Source of the DNA: an uncultured Alphaproteobacteria bacterium | GTDB lineage: Bacteria; Pseudomonadota; Alphaproteobacteria; Puniceispirillales; UBA1172 | DNA length: 64,000 nt | Direction: 5' to 3' | NCBI GenBank assembly: GCA_958431225.1 | Contig: OY288107.1 | Location: 372,001-436,000, forward strand | Shown here: positions 52,399 through 61,870 of the stretch, piece by piece | Numbering within the stretch: the first letter of the stretch is position 1 | Layout of the letters: each line of letters starts with the position of its first letter | Made by a program: the position numbers and the translations under genes | Notes under the pieces: generated by a model | The model's database searches: none | Seen by the model: only the letters and a program-made list of their open reading frames with translations | What the model was told of the DNA's origin: nothing

Positions 52399-53418
52399 AT
52401 GACTGCTGAGCATCTCATGCCCGGGTTTCCTATAACGCGCCTCCGCCGTGCGCGCATGCGGGGGTTTAGTCGGCGTATGCTTACCGAACATCGCCTCACC
52501 CCTAGCGATTTTATCTGGCCGCTTTTCGTCACCGAGGGCGATGGCGACCCGGAACCTATTGACGGCATGGCAGGGGTCTATCGATTGCGCCTAACGCATC
52601 TCAAAGCCGCCGTGAAAGCCGCCGAAAAGGAAGGCATCCCCACCTTAGCCGTGTTCCCCTGCCTTGATGATAAAGTCAAAAATGACGACGGCACCAATGC
52701 ACTCAAAGCCGACAACCTCATCTGCCGTGCCATCAAAACCATCAAAGACATCAATGCCGATATAGGCGTGATGGTGGATATTGCCCTCGATACTTTTACC
52801 AGCCACGGACATGACGGCGTCATCCGTGGGGGACAGGTGGATAATGATGCGACGCTTGAAATTTTGAGCGCGCAAAGCCTCAATTATGCCGAAGCCGGGG
52901 CGGATATTGTCGCGCCTTCGGATATGATGGATGGGCGCATCAAAACCATCCGTGCCAGCCTTGATGAAAACGGCTATAGCGATTTGATGATTATGGCGTA
53001 TGCGGCGAAATATGCCTCCACCCTCTATGCGCCGTTTCGTGAGGCGGCGCGGTCAAATCCGCTATCGGGGGGGTTGGGCGACAAGGCGAGTTATCAAATG
53101 AACCCCGCCAATAGCGATGAAGCCTTGCGCGAAATTGCCCTTGATATTCAAGAAGGCGCGGATTTTGTCATGGTTAAACCGGGGATGCCGTATTTGGATA
53201 TTATGCGCCGTGCTTATGAGGCGTTCAATATGCCGATTTTCGGCTATCAAGTCAGCGGCGAATATCAGATGATTCAGGCACTGATGGCAACCCTGCCCGA
53301 GACGCAACGACACGCGCTCATTATGGAAATGCTTTTGGCGTTCAAACGCGCAGGATGTGCTGGCATTTTGAGTTATTTTGCGTATGATGTCGCCTATCAA
53401 TTAAACCGCAACCAATAA
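52399..53418 (+). CDS. hemB: Delta-aminolevulinic acid dehydratase (Zn-independent type)
   Basis: 339 residues. Condenses two 5-aminolevulinates to porphobilinogen in haem synthesis. The Schiff-base lysines are in IMAYAAKYAS (about residue 205) and VMVKPGMPYLD (about 257). The metal region reads DIALDTFTSHGHDG, where zinc-binding enzymes carry three cysteines; the aspartate/alanine form marks the Mg-dependent group known from Pseudomonas and Bradyrhizobium. It begins MTAEHLMPGFPITRLRR; a second ATG at 52417 is possible. Confidence 0.96.
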   Translation: MTAEHLMPGFPITRLRRARMRGFSRRMLTEHRLTPSDFIWPLFVTEGDGDPEPIDGMAGVYRLRLTHLKAAVKAAEKEGIPTLAVFPCLDDKVKNDDGTNALKADNLICRAIKTIKDINADIGVMVDIALDTFTSHGHDGVIRGGQVDNDATLEILSAQSLNYAEAGADIVAPSDMMDGRIKTIRASLDENGYSDLMIMAYAAKYASTLYAPFREAARSNPLSGGLGDKASYQMNPANSDEALREIALDIQEGADFVMVKPGMPYLDIMRRAYEAFNMPIFGYQVSGEYQMIQALMATLPETQRHALIMEMLLAFKRAGCAGILSYFAYDVAYQLNRNQ

Positions 53419-53431
53419 TGAGACCTAACCC

Positions 53432-54664
53432 ATGAACGTCACCCCCGAATCCATCCAGCCTGAAGATATTCGTAGAGCCCATCAAGACATGGCGCATGCC
53501 ATCATCCGCACCCCTAGCGTGTTTTCCCCCGCTTTTAGCAAAATGCTTGGTGCGGATATTTGGCTCAAATTGGAAAACCAACAGATTACGTCATCGTTCA
53601 AACCGCGCGGGGCTTTTACCCGCATCAGCGCGCTTTCCCCCGATGAAAGGAAACGCGGGGTCATTACCATGTCCGCCGGCAACCACGCCCAAGCCGTCGC
53701 CTATCACGCACACCAAATGGGGATGCCGGCGGTGATTGTCATGCCATCGCAAACGCCTTTTGCTAAAGTCAGTCGCACACGGGCTTGGGGGGCGGAGATT
53801 ATTCTTGAAGGGCGCAACCTCAATGAATGCGAAGGCGTGGTGCAAAGCGTCATTGACGCGCGCGGCATGACGCTCATCCATCCCTACAATGATGAATTGG
53901 TGATGACCGGGCAAGGTTCGGTGGGGATTGAGATGCTTGAAGACACCCCCGATTTAGACACGCTCATCATCCCCATCGGTGGCGGCGGGCTGATTAGTGG
54001 CATCGCCATCATCGCCAAAGCCATCAACCCCAAAATCCGCATCATCGGCGTGGAGGCAGAATTATGGCCGACCATGACCGATATGGTTGCAGGGGAGACG
54101 ATTCGCGGGGGGGGCGAGACTTTGGCGGAGGGGATTGCCGTGAAAAAACCCGGTGCCCTCACCGCCCCGGTGGTGCGCGAATTGGTGGATGAAATTCTGC
54201 TGGTTAGTGAGGATATGATTGAACAAGCCGTCGGTGCGTTGGTGGAACAACAACGGCTGGTGGTAGAGGGTGCGGGGAGTGCCGGCATGGCGGCAATGAT
54301 GCAATATCCTGATAAATTCAAAGGGAGGAAATGCGGGGTGGTGCTTTGTGGGGGCAATATAGATGCGCGGTTGTTATCGGCGGTGCTGACGCGCAATATG
54401 GCACGCGATGGGCGCATTGCGCGTCTGCGGATTGATATCACCGATGAGCCGGGGATGCTGGCAGGAATTTCCACGGCGATTAGCAGCTGCCGTGCCAATA
54501 TCGTTGAGATTTTTCACCAACGCATGTTCCAAGATGTGCCACCAAAATTAGCCAAAATTGACGCGGTGATTGAAACGCGCGGGGGCGACCATTTGGATGA
54601 AATTATCGCCGCGCTCAAAGACAAAGGCTTTGCCGTGAAAATTCTATCGGAAACAGCGAATTAG
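53432..54664 (+). CDS. ilvA: Threonine ammonia-lyase with ACT domain
   Basis: 410 residues, PLP enzyme deaminating threonine to 2-oxobutyrate. PLP lysine in SSFKPRGAF (about residue 57), phosphate-binding glycines in IPIGGGGLISGIA (about 181-193), SAGNHAQAVA before that. The C-terminal ACT-like domain (about 325-405, RLRIDITDEPGMLAGIST) is the single short type found in catabolic/biodegradative-like enzymes rather than the double ACT of E. coli IlvA. It starts 13 bases after hemB and is followed at once by bpt. Confidence 0.93.
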   Translation: MNVTPESIQPEDIRRAHQDMAHAIIRTPSVFSPAFSKMLGADIWLKLENQQITSSFKPRGAFTRISALSPDERKRGVITMSAGNHAQAVAYHAHQMGMPAVIVMPSQTPFAKVSRTRAWGAEIILEGRNLNECEGVVQSVIDARGMTLIHPYNDELVMTGQGSVGIEMLEDTPDLDTLIIPIGGGGLISGIAIIAKAINPKIRIIGVEAELWPTMTDMVAGETIRGGGETLAEGIAVKKPGALTAPVVRELVDEILLVSEDMIEQAVGALVEQQRLVVEGAGSAGMAAMMQYPDKFKGRKCGVVLCGGNIDARLLSAVLTRNMARDGRIARLRIDITDEPGMLAGISTAISSCRANIVEIFHQRMFQDVPPKLAKIDAVIETRGGDHLDEIIAALKDKGFAVKILSETAN

Positions 54665-54668
54665 TATC

Positions 54669-55397
54669 TTGAATAAGCCAAGCCACATAACCCAACCTTT
54701 AATGACGCGCACCACGCGCCCTTTTCCATGCTCATACATCAAAGGGCAAGTGGAACAGCGTTTAATTGTTGATCTATCCACCCGCCCCGAAGCCCATGAG
54801 ACATTGGCAAAAGCCGGATTTCGGCGCATGGATCATTGGGCGTATCGTCCGATTTGCGCACACTGCCAAGCCTGCCAAGCCATCCGCATCCCTGCCGGGG
54901 ATGGCACGGGCGGGGCGTTGCAATTAACGCGGGGGCATAAACGGATTTTGCGCAAAAACACCCAGCTCACCCGCGAGATTCTACCCAACCACCCCCGCGA
55001 AGACCATTTCGCGCTTTTCCAAACCTATCAAGCTAGTCGCCACGGCAATGGCGAGATGGCGCGCATGGATTATGAGCATTTCGCACTGATGATCGGCTCA
55101 AGCCCCCTTGATACGATTCTGGTGGAATATAAAGATGGCGACAGGTTATTCGGCGTGGTGCTGATTGATTTACAACAGGATGGGCTTTCCATGGTTTATA
55201 GTTTTTTTGACCCCACAGAATCGGCGCGCTCGCCCGGGCGGTTTTTGATTTTGGATACCGCCGCCATCGCTTATATGTTGGGGTTTAAGTATGTTTATCT
55301 CGGCTATTATATCCGCGACTCGCACAAGATGAATTACAAGGCACAATTCGCCCCCGCCGAAATTATGCATCGCGGCAAATGGATTCCTTTTGAATAA
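54669..55397 (+). CDS. bpt: Aspartate/glutamate leucyltransferase Bpt
   Basis: 242 residues. Adds leucine from Leu-tRNA to proteins with N-terminal Asp or Glu, marking them for ClpAP (N-degron pathway). Seen: PCSYIKGQVEQRLIVDL (about 20-36), the cysteine-rich YRPICAHCQACQAIRIP (about 59-75), and the C-terminal YLGYYIRDSHKMNYKAQFAP. The predicted start is TTG at 54669, which gives the usual distance to the CSY motif; ATG 54702 would shorten it. Convergent with parC, with only six bases between stops. Confidence 0.9.
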   Translation: MNKPSHITQPLMTRTTRPFPCSYIKGQVEQRLIVDLSTRPEAHETLAKAGFRRMDHWAYRPICAHCQACQAIRIPAGDGTGGALQLTRGHKRILRKNTQLTREILPNHPREDHFALFQTYQASRHGNGEMARMDYEHFALMIGSSPLDTILVEYKDGDRLFGVVLIDLQQDGLSMVYSFFDPTESARSPGRFLILDTAAIAYMLGFKYVYLGYYIRDSHKMNYKAQFAPAEIMHRGKWIPFE

Positions 55398-55403
55398 GGC
55401 GCG

Positions 55404-57596
55404 TTAAGTAAATCGGGGGGGTTTGGGGAAGCCCACAGGCACCGATTTACCCGCACCGCCACGCTTGCCTAGCCATGGGGTGATGTCCGATTCCGAACGC
55501 ACCCGCCCCCCTGATTGCATCCATGACAGCCCTTCTGTGCTATCAAAACCAATGGCATCCGCAAGCACCGAATCTTTATAGCGTTGCAGAATCACGCCCT
55601 TACCTTTACTCATCACCGGGATGGTGTCGGTGGGGATGACGAGCAATTTGCGGTTGCTCCCGACAAGTGCCACCATATCGCCCCTAAGCGGACGCGCCAC
55701 CACCATGCGCGCTTTGGCATCAAGGCTCATCACTTGTCGCCCGCTTTTGGTTTGCGCGCTTAGATGTTCCATATCCACCACAAAGCCATGCCCTGCCGAT
55801 GATGCGAGCAACACCGCACCCGCTTTATATGGCATGAGCGATACGATGGCTTGGTCGCTAGGCATATCAAACATGAGCGCAAGCGGTTCGCCATAGCCAC
55901 GCCCGCCGGGGAGGCGATCAACAGGAAGCGTATAAAACCGCCCATTTTCTAGCCCGATAATGAGCCTATCGGTGCTATCCACGTGCAGATGGAAACGGCT
56001 GGCATCGCCCTCTTTGAAACGAATATCCGTGCTCGGTTCTACCCGCCCTTTGATGCTGCGAATCCAGCCTTTTTGCGAACAAACCACCGTCAAAGGCGTT
56101 GATTCGATCAGCATGTCTTTCGGGTCTTCTGCCAATTCGGGCAGGGGTTCAATGCGCGTGAGGCGCGTGTCGGTTTTGGCAAATGCTTTCCGCATGTCTT
56201 TAATGTTGCTAGCGATTTGCGCGCGTTGTGCGCTCTCATCCGCTAACATGGCTTTGAGGCGGGCTTGTTCTTCTTTCAACCCCTCCTGTTCTTTCCGCAA
56301 CGCCATTTCTTCTAGTTTCCGCAATGACCGCAAGCGCATATCCAACACCGCCGCCACTTGTGCTTCGCTCATAGAAAAACGTTCCATCAGGCGTATTTTC
56401 GGCTCGTCCTCCTCGCGGATGATGGCAATGACTTCATCCAGATTCAGAAAGACAATGATATACCCCGCTAGCACTTCAAGCCGTGTTGCGATTTTGCCCA
56501 AACGATGCTCGGTGCGGCGGCGCAATACCACTAATTGATGGTCAAGCCACGCCAATAACGCATCGCGCAATGACACCCGCCCGGGCGTGCCTTGCGCGTC
56601 TAGCACATTGAGATTTAACGCCACGCGATATTCTAAATCGGTCAGGCGAAACAGATTTTCCATAATCATTGCCGCATCCATGCGCCGTGATTTTGGCTCA
56701 ATGACTAGGCGGATATCCTCGGCGGATTCGTCCAGAATATCGGCGATGAAGGGTAGTTTTTTTGCCTGCATCAATTCGGCTATTTTTTCAATGAGGCGCG
56801 ATTTTGGCACTTGATAGGGAATCGCTGTGATGACAATTTTCCAACTCCCCCCGGCTTTTTCCACCTCCCAGCTCCCGCGCAATCGGAACGAGCCGCGCCC
56901 TGATGCGTATGCCTCCACCAGTGCCGCGCCCTCATCAATCAGCACGCCGCCGGTGGGGAAATCAGGGCCTTTGATGAAATCCAGCAATTTGCCGTGGGAC
57001 GCATTCGGATGCTTGATGAGATGCAAAGACGCATCAATCAATTCAAGCACATTATGCGGCGGGATTGAAGTCGCCATACCCACAGCAATACCTTGTGCGC
57101 CATTGGCTAACAAATTCGGGAACGCCCCGGGCAAGACCACCGGCTCTTCCCCCTCGCCATCATAAGTCGCACGGAAATCTACCGCATCCTCATCAATGCC
57201 GTCCAATAGCAACTGCGCCACCAGCGTCAAACGCGCCTCGGTATAGCGCATGGCGGCGGCGTTATCGCCATCAACATTGCCGAAATTACCCTGCCCATCC
57301 ACCAACCGATAGCGCATAGCGAATTCTTGTGCCAGACGCACCATGGCATCATAAATCGCCGCATCGCCGTGGGGGTGGAATTTACCCATCACATCCCCCA
57401 CCACCCGCGCCGATTTTTTGAAGCCGAGTTCCGGGTCAAGTTTCAACTGACGCATGGCATATAGCAACCGCCGATGCACCGGCTTCAGCCCATCGCGCAC
57501 ATCGGGCAAGGAACGCGCGGTGATGGTGGATAGCGCGTAAGCCAGGTAACGTTGGCTCAGCTCTGATGAAAAATCGCTTTTAATTGACCCGCCCAT
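55404..57596 (-). CDS. parC: DNA topoisomerase IV subunit A
   Basis: 730 residues. Unlinks daughter chromosomes. Seen: [20 protein letters not shown] (about 28-47), [20 protein letters not shown] (about 63-82, the quinolone-resistance region), and the catalytic tyrosine in [11 protein letters not shown] (about 115-125). The C-terminal beta-pinwheel repeats are weak, as usual for ParC rather than GyrA: the GyrA box is not visible. It overlaps the end of recO by 17 bases. Confidence 0.95.
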   Translation of the reverse strand: MGGSIKSDFSSELSQRYLAYALSTITARSLPDVRDGLKPVHRRLLYAMRQLKLDPELGFKKSARVVGDVMGKFHPHGDAAIYDAMVRLAQEFAMRYRLVDGQGNFGNVDGDNAAAMRYTEARLTLVAQLLLDGIDEDAVDFRATYDGEGEEPVVLPGAFPNLLANGAQGIAVGMATSIPPHNVLELIDASLHLIKHPNASHGKLLDFIKGPDFPTGGVLIDEGAALVEAYASGRGSFRLRGSWEVEKAGGSWKIVITAIPYQVPKSRLIEKIAELMQAKKLPFIADILDESAEDIRLVIEPKSRRMDAAMIMENLFRLTDLEYRVALNLNVLDAQGTPGRVSLRDALLAWLDHQLVVLRRRTEHRLGKIATRLEVLAGYIIVFLNLDEVIAIIREEDEPKIRLMERFSMSEAQVAAVLDMRLRSLRKLEEMALRKEQEGLKEEQARLKAMLADESAQRAQIASNIKDMRKAFAKTDTRLTRIEPLPELAEDPKDMLIESTPLTVVCSQKGWIRSIKGRVEPSTDIRFKEGDASRFHLHVDSTDRLIIGLENGRFYTLPVDRLPGGRGYGEPLALMFDMPSDQAIVSLMPYKAGAVLLASSAGHGFVVDMEHLSAQTKSGRQVMSLDAKARMVVARPLRGDMVALVGSNRKLLVIPTDTIPVMSKGKGVILQRYKDSVLADAIGFDSTEGLSWMQSGGRVRSESDITPWLGKRGGAGKSVPVGFPKPPRFT

Positions 57597-58353
57597 TTTT
57601 CTCTTGTCCTTCCTCTATGTCGTATTCCGCCGCCACCAATGTTTCTAGCCGTTGCCGTGCTTCTGCCATAGGTTTATGGTGGAGCGCGAATAGTTGGCGA
57701 TAGATAAAATGCCCACTCATACGCATACCATTGATGAGATCTTGTTCAAGTGATTTTCGCATCCCACCCAAAAAACTTGGCAAAATTAATAGGCGCGGGG
57801 CATGGGCACCGGCGGCTTCTGCCGTTACCGCACCGCCAGTTTTCGGGCTGACATAGCATAGGTTTTCTTGTGCGCCACTGACGACACAGCGGTCTAGTTG
57901 CAAGCCGAATCCTGCCGCCTCTAACAGACCAATCTCCCAGCGAATATACGCGGCGAGCCAGATTTCCGGGGGGTTTTCCGATGCTAATAAATCCAACATG
58001 GCTAGGCTCGCCTCATAAAGTCGGGCGGAGGGTTCGCGTTCGGCTAGCCCTTGCGATAATAATGTTGCCAGCGATGACAAGACGCTCAAACGCAAGCGGT
58101 CATCCAACATTTGCGCCGCATAAGCCGTTTCTAATTCCACCGCCATCTGCCCCAAATGTTCGTCTAGCCGCGCCCGCCACGCCACGCGTACGATATTGCC
58201 CGGCTGTAAAATCGGGCGGGTGCGCCGCGATTGCCCCCCGCGCACCAGACCTGCATAGCGTCCGTGGCTTGCGGTTAAGACCTGTACCACTGCTGCGTCC
58301 TCGCCGAACGGACGGCTTGATAACAGAATGGCGTTGTCGTGGAATTCTACCAT
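57580..58353 (-). CDS. recO: DNA repair protein RecO
   Basis: 257 residues. Loads RecA on SSB-coated gaps (RecFOR). The N-terminal OB fold opens with [20 protein letters not shown] and [20 protein letters not shown] (about 24-43). The helical C-terminal domain has [20 protein letters not shown] and a second cysteine in ENLCYVSP. RecO is poorly conserved; the era-recO order adds support. Confidence 0.92.
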   Translation of the reverse strand: MVEFHDNAILLSSRPFGEDAAVVQVLTASHGRYAGLVRGGQSRRTRPILQPGNIVRVAWRARLDEHLGQMAVELETAYAAQMLDDRLRLSVLSSLATLLSQGLAEREPSARLYEASLAMLDLLASENPPEIWLAAYIRWEIGLLEAAGFGLQLDRCVVSGAQENLCYVSPKTGGAVTAEAAGAHAPRLLILPSFLGGMRKSLEQDLINGMRMSGHFIYRQLFALHHKPMAEARQRLETLVAAEYDIEEGQEKNGRVN

Positions 58354-58356
58354 ATC

Positions 58357-59256
58357 TTACGCCTCAAAATCCAAACCCCAACTGCGATAGCGCGCCGGGT
58401 CATCAAGCCAATTTTTCCTATATTTGACATGGTTAAAAAGATGCACTTTGCGCCCAAACATCGCCTCTAAATCGCGCCGCGCGCCTTGCCCGATGCGCGA
58501 TAGGGTTCTGCCCTTTGCCCCCAAAATGATACCGCGATGGCGTTCATGTGCCACATAGATGGAACAGCGCAGCTCAACACTGCCATCATCGCGGGTTTGC
58601 CAAGAATCGGTTTCCACGGTTAATTGATACGGCAATTCTTGATGCAGATTGAGGAATAATTTTTCGCGCAACACCTCCGCCGCCAATAGACGTTCGGGCA
58701 GGTCCGATAAATCATCGGGGTCGTAAAGATACGCGCCTTCGGGCATTTGCGCGCCTAGCCATTGCAAAATATCATCGGTGCCTTTGGCTTTGGTGGCGGA
58801 GACCATAAAGACTTTATCAAATTCATATTGTTCGGCAAGGGCGGCGGTGCGGTGCATGATTTGTTCGGGGGTGGTGCGGTCAATTTTATTTAGCACCAGT
58901 GCTGTTTTGACTTGGGGCGGGTGCTGTTTTAGTTGCGCTAGAATGTTTGTGGTATCCGCATCAATCTGGCTCCGCGCCGCATCATGCACGAGCATCACCA
59001 CATCGCTATCGCCAGCACCTTGCCACGCCGCCCGCACCATGGCGCGATCTAAGCGGCGTTTTGGTGCGAAAATGCCCGGGGTGTCAATGAAAATAATCTG
59101 GCTCGCCCCCCGCATAACAATGCCGCGAATACAGGCGCGGGTGGTTTGGACTTTGGGCGTGACGATGCTGATTTTATGCCCGACAAAGCAATTCATCAGT
59201 GTTGATTTGCCCGCATTGGGTGCGCCAATTAAAGCCACGAATCCTGCACAAGTCAT
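58357..59256 (-). CDS. era: GTPase Era
   Basis: 299 residues. 16S rRNA-binding GTPase for small-subunit maturation. G1 GAPNAGKSTLMN (about 11-22), G2/G3 TTRACIRGIV and DTPGIFAP (about 60), G4 NKIDR (about 122-126), G5 SATKAKG. The C-terminal KH domain has the HRGIILGAKGRTLSRIGQGA segment. ATG 59256 overlaps the rnc stop (ATGA), so the two RNA-processing proteins are coupled. Confidence 0.97.
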   Translation of the reverse strand: MTCAGFVALIGAPNAGKSTLMNCFVGHKISIVTPKVQTTRACIRGIVMRGASQIIFIDTPGIFAPKRRLDRAMVRAAWQGAGDSDVVMLVHDAARSQIDADTTNILAQLKQHPPQVKTALVLNKIDRTTPEQIMHRTAALAEQYEFDKVFMVSATKAKGTDDILQWLGAQMPEGAYLYDPDDLSDLPERLLAAEVLREKLFLNLHQELPYQLTVETDSWQTRDDGSVELRCSIYVAHERHRGIILGAKGRTLSRIGQGARRDLEAMFGRKVHLFNHVKYRKNWLDDPARYRSWGLDFEA

Positions 59257-59939
59257 GCGGACACCTCTTTGAGCCATGCTTCGGCGGCGGCTTGTTCGGC
59301 TTGGCGGCGTGATGCCCCGCTGCCTTCTGCCGTGCGTGCATCTAGCGCGACCTCAATGGTGAAATGCGGGGCGTGGTCAGCACCGCTTCGTGCCACCAGA
59401 TTATATACGGGCAGGTCGGTATAATGCGCCAACGCATATTCATTCAAGCGCGTTTTGGCATCGGCGGGCTTCAACGCCAGAGATTGCAAGCGTCCCCCCC
59501 AAATGCGCGCCACCGCATCGCGTGCCGCTTCAAGCCCGCCATCAAGCCAAATCGCCCCCAATAACGCCTCCAACGCATCCGCCAGCACTTTATGATTCTG
59601 CGCAAAATCAATGCCCTTTGCCGCCCAGAGCGTTGTATCAAGTTGATAATCCCGCGCCAATGTCGCTAGTGCCGTATTGTCAATGCAATCCACATAAAGC
59701 CGCATCAAAATGCCCTCGCGCGCGTCGCCAGCATGGGCAAAAACCGCATCGGCAATAATGAGATTGATGACACGGTCGCCTAGGAATTCTAGGCGTTGGT
59801 TGTTGATGTCGGCATCTATGCTGGCATGGGTCATGGCTTCGTCTAATAGGCGCGCATCTTTGAATCGATAATCAAGCCGTTTTTGCAGTTGCAAACGTGC
59901 GGCGGCGATGGCTTTGGGTAATGCTGTTTTTTTGCCCAT
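59253..59939 (-). CDS. rnc: Ribonuclease III
   Basis: 228 residues. Cleaves double-stranded RNA, including rRNA precursors. The catalytic signature reads QRLEFLGDRVINLIIAD (about 43-59), and the second acidic cluster is in LADALEALLGAIWLDGGLEA (about 117-136). The dsRNA-binding domain starts near residue 155 (DAKTRLNEYAL) and ends in SRRQAEQAAAEAWL. It starts one base after the lepB stop region. Confidence 0.97.
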   Translation of the reverse strand: MGKKTALPKAIAAARLQLQKRLDYRFKDARLLDEAMTHASIDADINNQRLEFLGDRVINLIIADAVFAHAGDAREGILMRLYVDCIDNTALATLARDYQLDTTLWAAKGIDFAQNHKVLADALEALLGAIWLDGGLEAARDAVARIWGGRLQSLALKPADAKTRLNEYALAHYTDLPVYNLVARSGADHAPHFTIEVALDARTAEGSGASRRQAEQAAAEAWLKEVSA

Positions 59940-59940
59940 A

Positions 59941-60693
59941 TCAATCTATGCCCATGCCAATGCGCCAGAAACGAATCGCCCATGGCCATTTCCAAAATTG
60001 CCACAAGCGCGCACTGCTATTATGCGAGAAAAATAGACGTTCCGCCCGCCCGATTAAATTCGCCTCCGGCACGACCCCTAAATGGATACGGCTATCATTG
60101 GAACGGTCGCGGTTATCGCCCATGAAAAAATAATGCCCCGCCGGAATTTGCACCTCGGGCATATTATCGGCGCGGGAATATGACGCGTCCAAACTGCGTT
60201 CTAGCACCACATATTCGCGCCCATTTTCTAGACGTTCCTTGAACGCCATCACGCGCGGAAACGCGCGCCCGGCATCATTTAGCGGCGTGGTCGTTGGCGT
60301 GCGTTGCACCGCTTTGCCGTTGATGAAAATGACGCTAGCTTTGACGGCGATGCGGTCATGGGGTTTGCCGATGAGACGTTTGATGAAATCCACGCCCTCA
60401 TCCCCGGGGCGCCGAAACACCACCACATCGCCATAATCCGGCGCGCCCCGCCAAATCCGACCATCAAACGCAATCACGCCAAAAGGCAGTGAATAGCGCG
60501 AATAGCCATACGCATATTTTGACACAAAAAGATAATCGCCAATGCGCAGGGTTGGAATCATTGACCCTGACGGGATGCGGAATGGTTCAAATAAAAATGC
60601 GCGGAACACGAGTGCTATGACCAATGCCCAGAAAATCGTTTTGATGAGTTCCACCCCTGAAGATGTTTTTTTTGAGGATGCTTTTTTTTCCAT
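59941..60693 (-). CDS. lepB: Signal peptidase I
   Basis: 250 residues. Inner membrane serine-lysine protease that removes Sec/Tat signal peptides. One N-terminal helix (about 17-36), the nucleophilic serine in RIPSGSMIPTLRIGDYLFV (about 42-60), the catalytic lysine in VDFIKRLIGKPHDRI (about 103-117), and the GDNRDRSNDSR box near 200. The start at 60693 follows AAAGGCGGAA; an in-frame start six codons earlier is possible. It lies between acpS and rnc. Confidence 0.96.
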   Translation of the reverse strand: MEKKASSKKTSSGVELIKTIFWALVIALVFRAFLFEPFRIPSGSMIPTLRIGDYLFVSKYAYGYSRYSLPFGVIAFDGRIWRGAPDYGDVVVFRRPGDEGVDFIKRLIGKPHDRIAVKASVIFINGKAVQRTPTTTPLNDAGRAFPRVMAFKERLENGREYVVLERSLDASYSRADNMPEVQIPAGHYFFMGDNRDRSNDSRIHLGVVPEANLIGRAERLFFSHNSSARLWQFWKWPWAIRFWRIGMGID

Positions 60694-60716
60694 TGCTGTT
60701 CCGCCTTTCAAAATGG

Positions 60717-61121
60717 TTATGGCGCAGAAAACACCGCAAAAGCAAGTGCCAACCCATCATCATCGGATAAAGATAGGTGCAGCTGCCACGCCGCGCCGGC
60801 TTTTTCCTGTGCCGCCGCCAATGCGCCGCCATAGAGCCGTGTTTCAGGCGCGCCGTCAGAATTCGCCAAAATTTCAATTTCCGCCAACGATACGCCACTA
60901 GATACATTTGGATGACATAGGGCTTTCCAGATGGCTTCTTTTGCCGCAAAGCGTGTTGCTAGATAGCGCATCGCGCCGTTTTTGCGCGCCATGGCTTGTT
61001 CGCGTTCGGCTGGCGTGTAGAGCCGTTTGAGCAAGGCATCGCCGCGGCGGTCAATGCTTGCCTTGATGCGCGCGATGCTGATGATATCGGTGCCGATTCC
61101 CAGAATGATATTTTGCATCAT
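60717..61121 (-). CDS. acpS: Holo-ACP synthase
   Basis: 134 residues. Attaches phosphopantetheine to acyl carrier protein. The metal-binding aspartate is in GIGTDIISIARI (about 8-19) and the glutamate in RFAAKEAIWKAL (about 57-68). Trimer-forming small enzyme; the length is normal. The ATG at 61121 overlaps the pdxJ stop. Confidence 0.96.
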   Translation of the reverse strand: MMQNIILGIGTDIISIARIKASIDRRGDALLKRLYTPAEREQAMARKNGAMRYLATRFAAKEAIWKALCHPNVSSGVSLAEIEILANSDGAPETRLYGGALAAAQEKAGAAWQLHLSLSDDDGLALAFAVFSAP

Positions 61122-61870
61122 GCGCGCGCCTCATCCATGCGTTGGCGCATGGTTTTTATCGCCGCCGCCAACCCCGTTTCAATCGCCGCGCCCATGAGAT
61201 AATGCCCGATATTCAACTCCACCACTTGCGGTATCGCCGCCACCCGCCCGACATTTGCAAAATCCAACCCATGCCCGGCATGGCATTCTAAATTGAGGCG
61301 CGCCGCCAATTCCGCGCCCATCAGCAAACGACGATATTCGGCATCCTGTGCCTGTTCCTGTGCTTGGGCTTCAGCTATGCTATACGCCCCCGCATGTAGT
61401 TCCACAATATCCGCCCCCAAATCCGCCGCCGCGTTGATATGATGCGCATCGGCTTCCACAAATAGCGATAGCCGAATCCCCGCATCTTTGAGCGCATCCA
61501 TCACCGGTTTGAGCCGTTGCGCTTGCCCTGCTACATCAAGCCCGCCCTCGGTGGTAATTTCTTGGCGATTTTCGGGGACGAGGCAGACGGCATTCGGCAT
61601 CACCGCTAGGGCAATATCGCGCATCTCAGTACTCGCCGCCATCTCCATATTTAACGGCAGATTGACGCTTGCCTTGATGCCGTGCAAATCTGCCTCACGG
61701 ATATGGCGGCGGTCTTCACGCAAATGCGCGGTTATGCCATCCGCCCCCGCCCCTGCCGCGAGTTCTGCCGCGAAAACCGGCGATGGATGCACCCCCCCAC
61801 GCGCATTACGCAGGGTCGCTACATGGTCTATATTCACGCCCAATCTTAAATGGGGTTTTGCCGTCATCAT
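61118..61870 (-). CDS. pdxJ: Pyridoxine 5'-phosphate synthase
   Basis: 250 residues, TIM barrel. Condenses deoxyxylulose phosphate with aminoacetone phosphate; last ring-forming step of vitamin B6 synthesis. Seen: RLGVNIDHVATLRNARGG (about 9-26), GADGITAHLREDRRHI (about 39-54), LEVDADHHINAAADLGAD-like text (FVEADAHHINAAADLG) and GHGLDFANVG (about 195-204). It uses deoxyxylulose phosphate, the substrate of dxr elsewhere in the window. Overlaps both neighbours. Confidence 0.96.
   Translation of the reverse strand: MMTAKPHLRLGVNIDHVATLRNARGGVHPSPVFAAELAAGAGADGITAHLREDRRHIREADLHGIKASVNLPLNMEMAASTEMRDIALAVMPNAVCLVPENRQEITTEGGLDVAGQAQRLKPVMDALKDAGIRLSLFVEADAHHINAAADLGADIVELHAGAYSIAEAQAQEQAQDAEYRRLLMGAELAARLNLECHAGHGLDFANVGRVAAIPQVVELNIGHYLMGAAIETGLAAAIKTMRQRMDEARA

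Noticed and set aside
55960..56538. 192-codon + strand frame opposite parC
   Set aside because: Serine/arginine-rich antisense shadow of a clear ParC gene.
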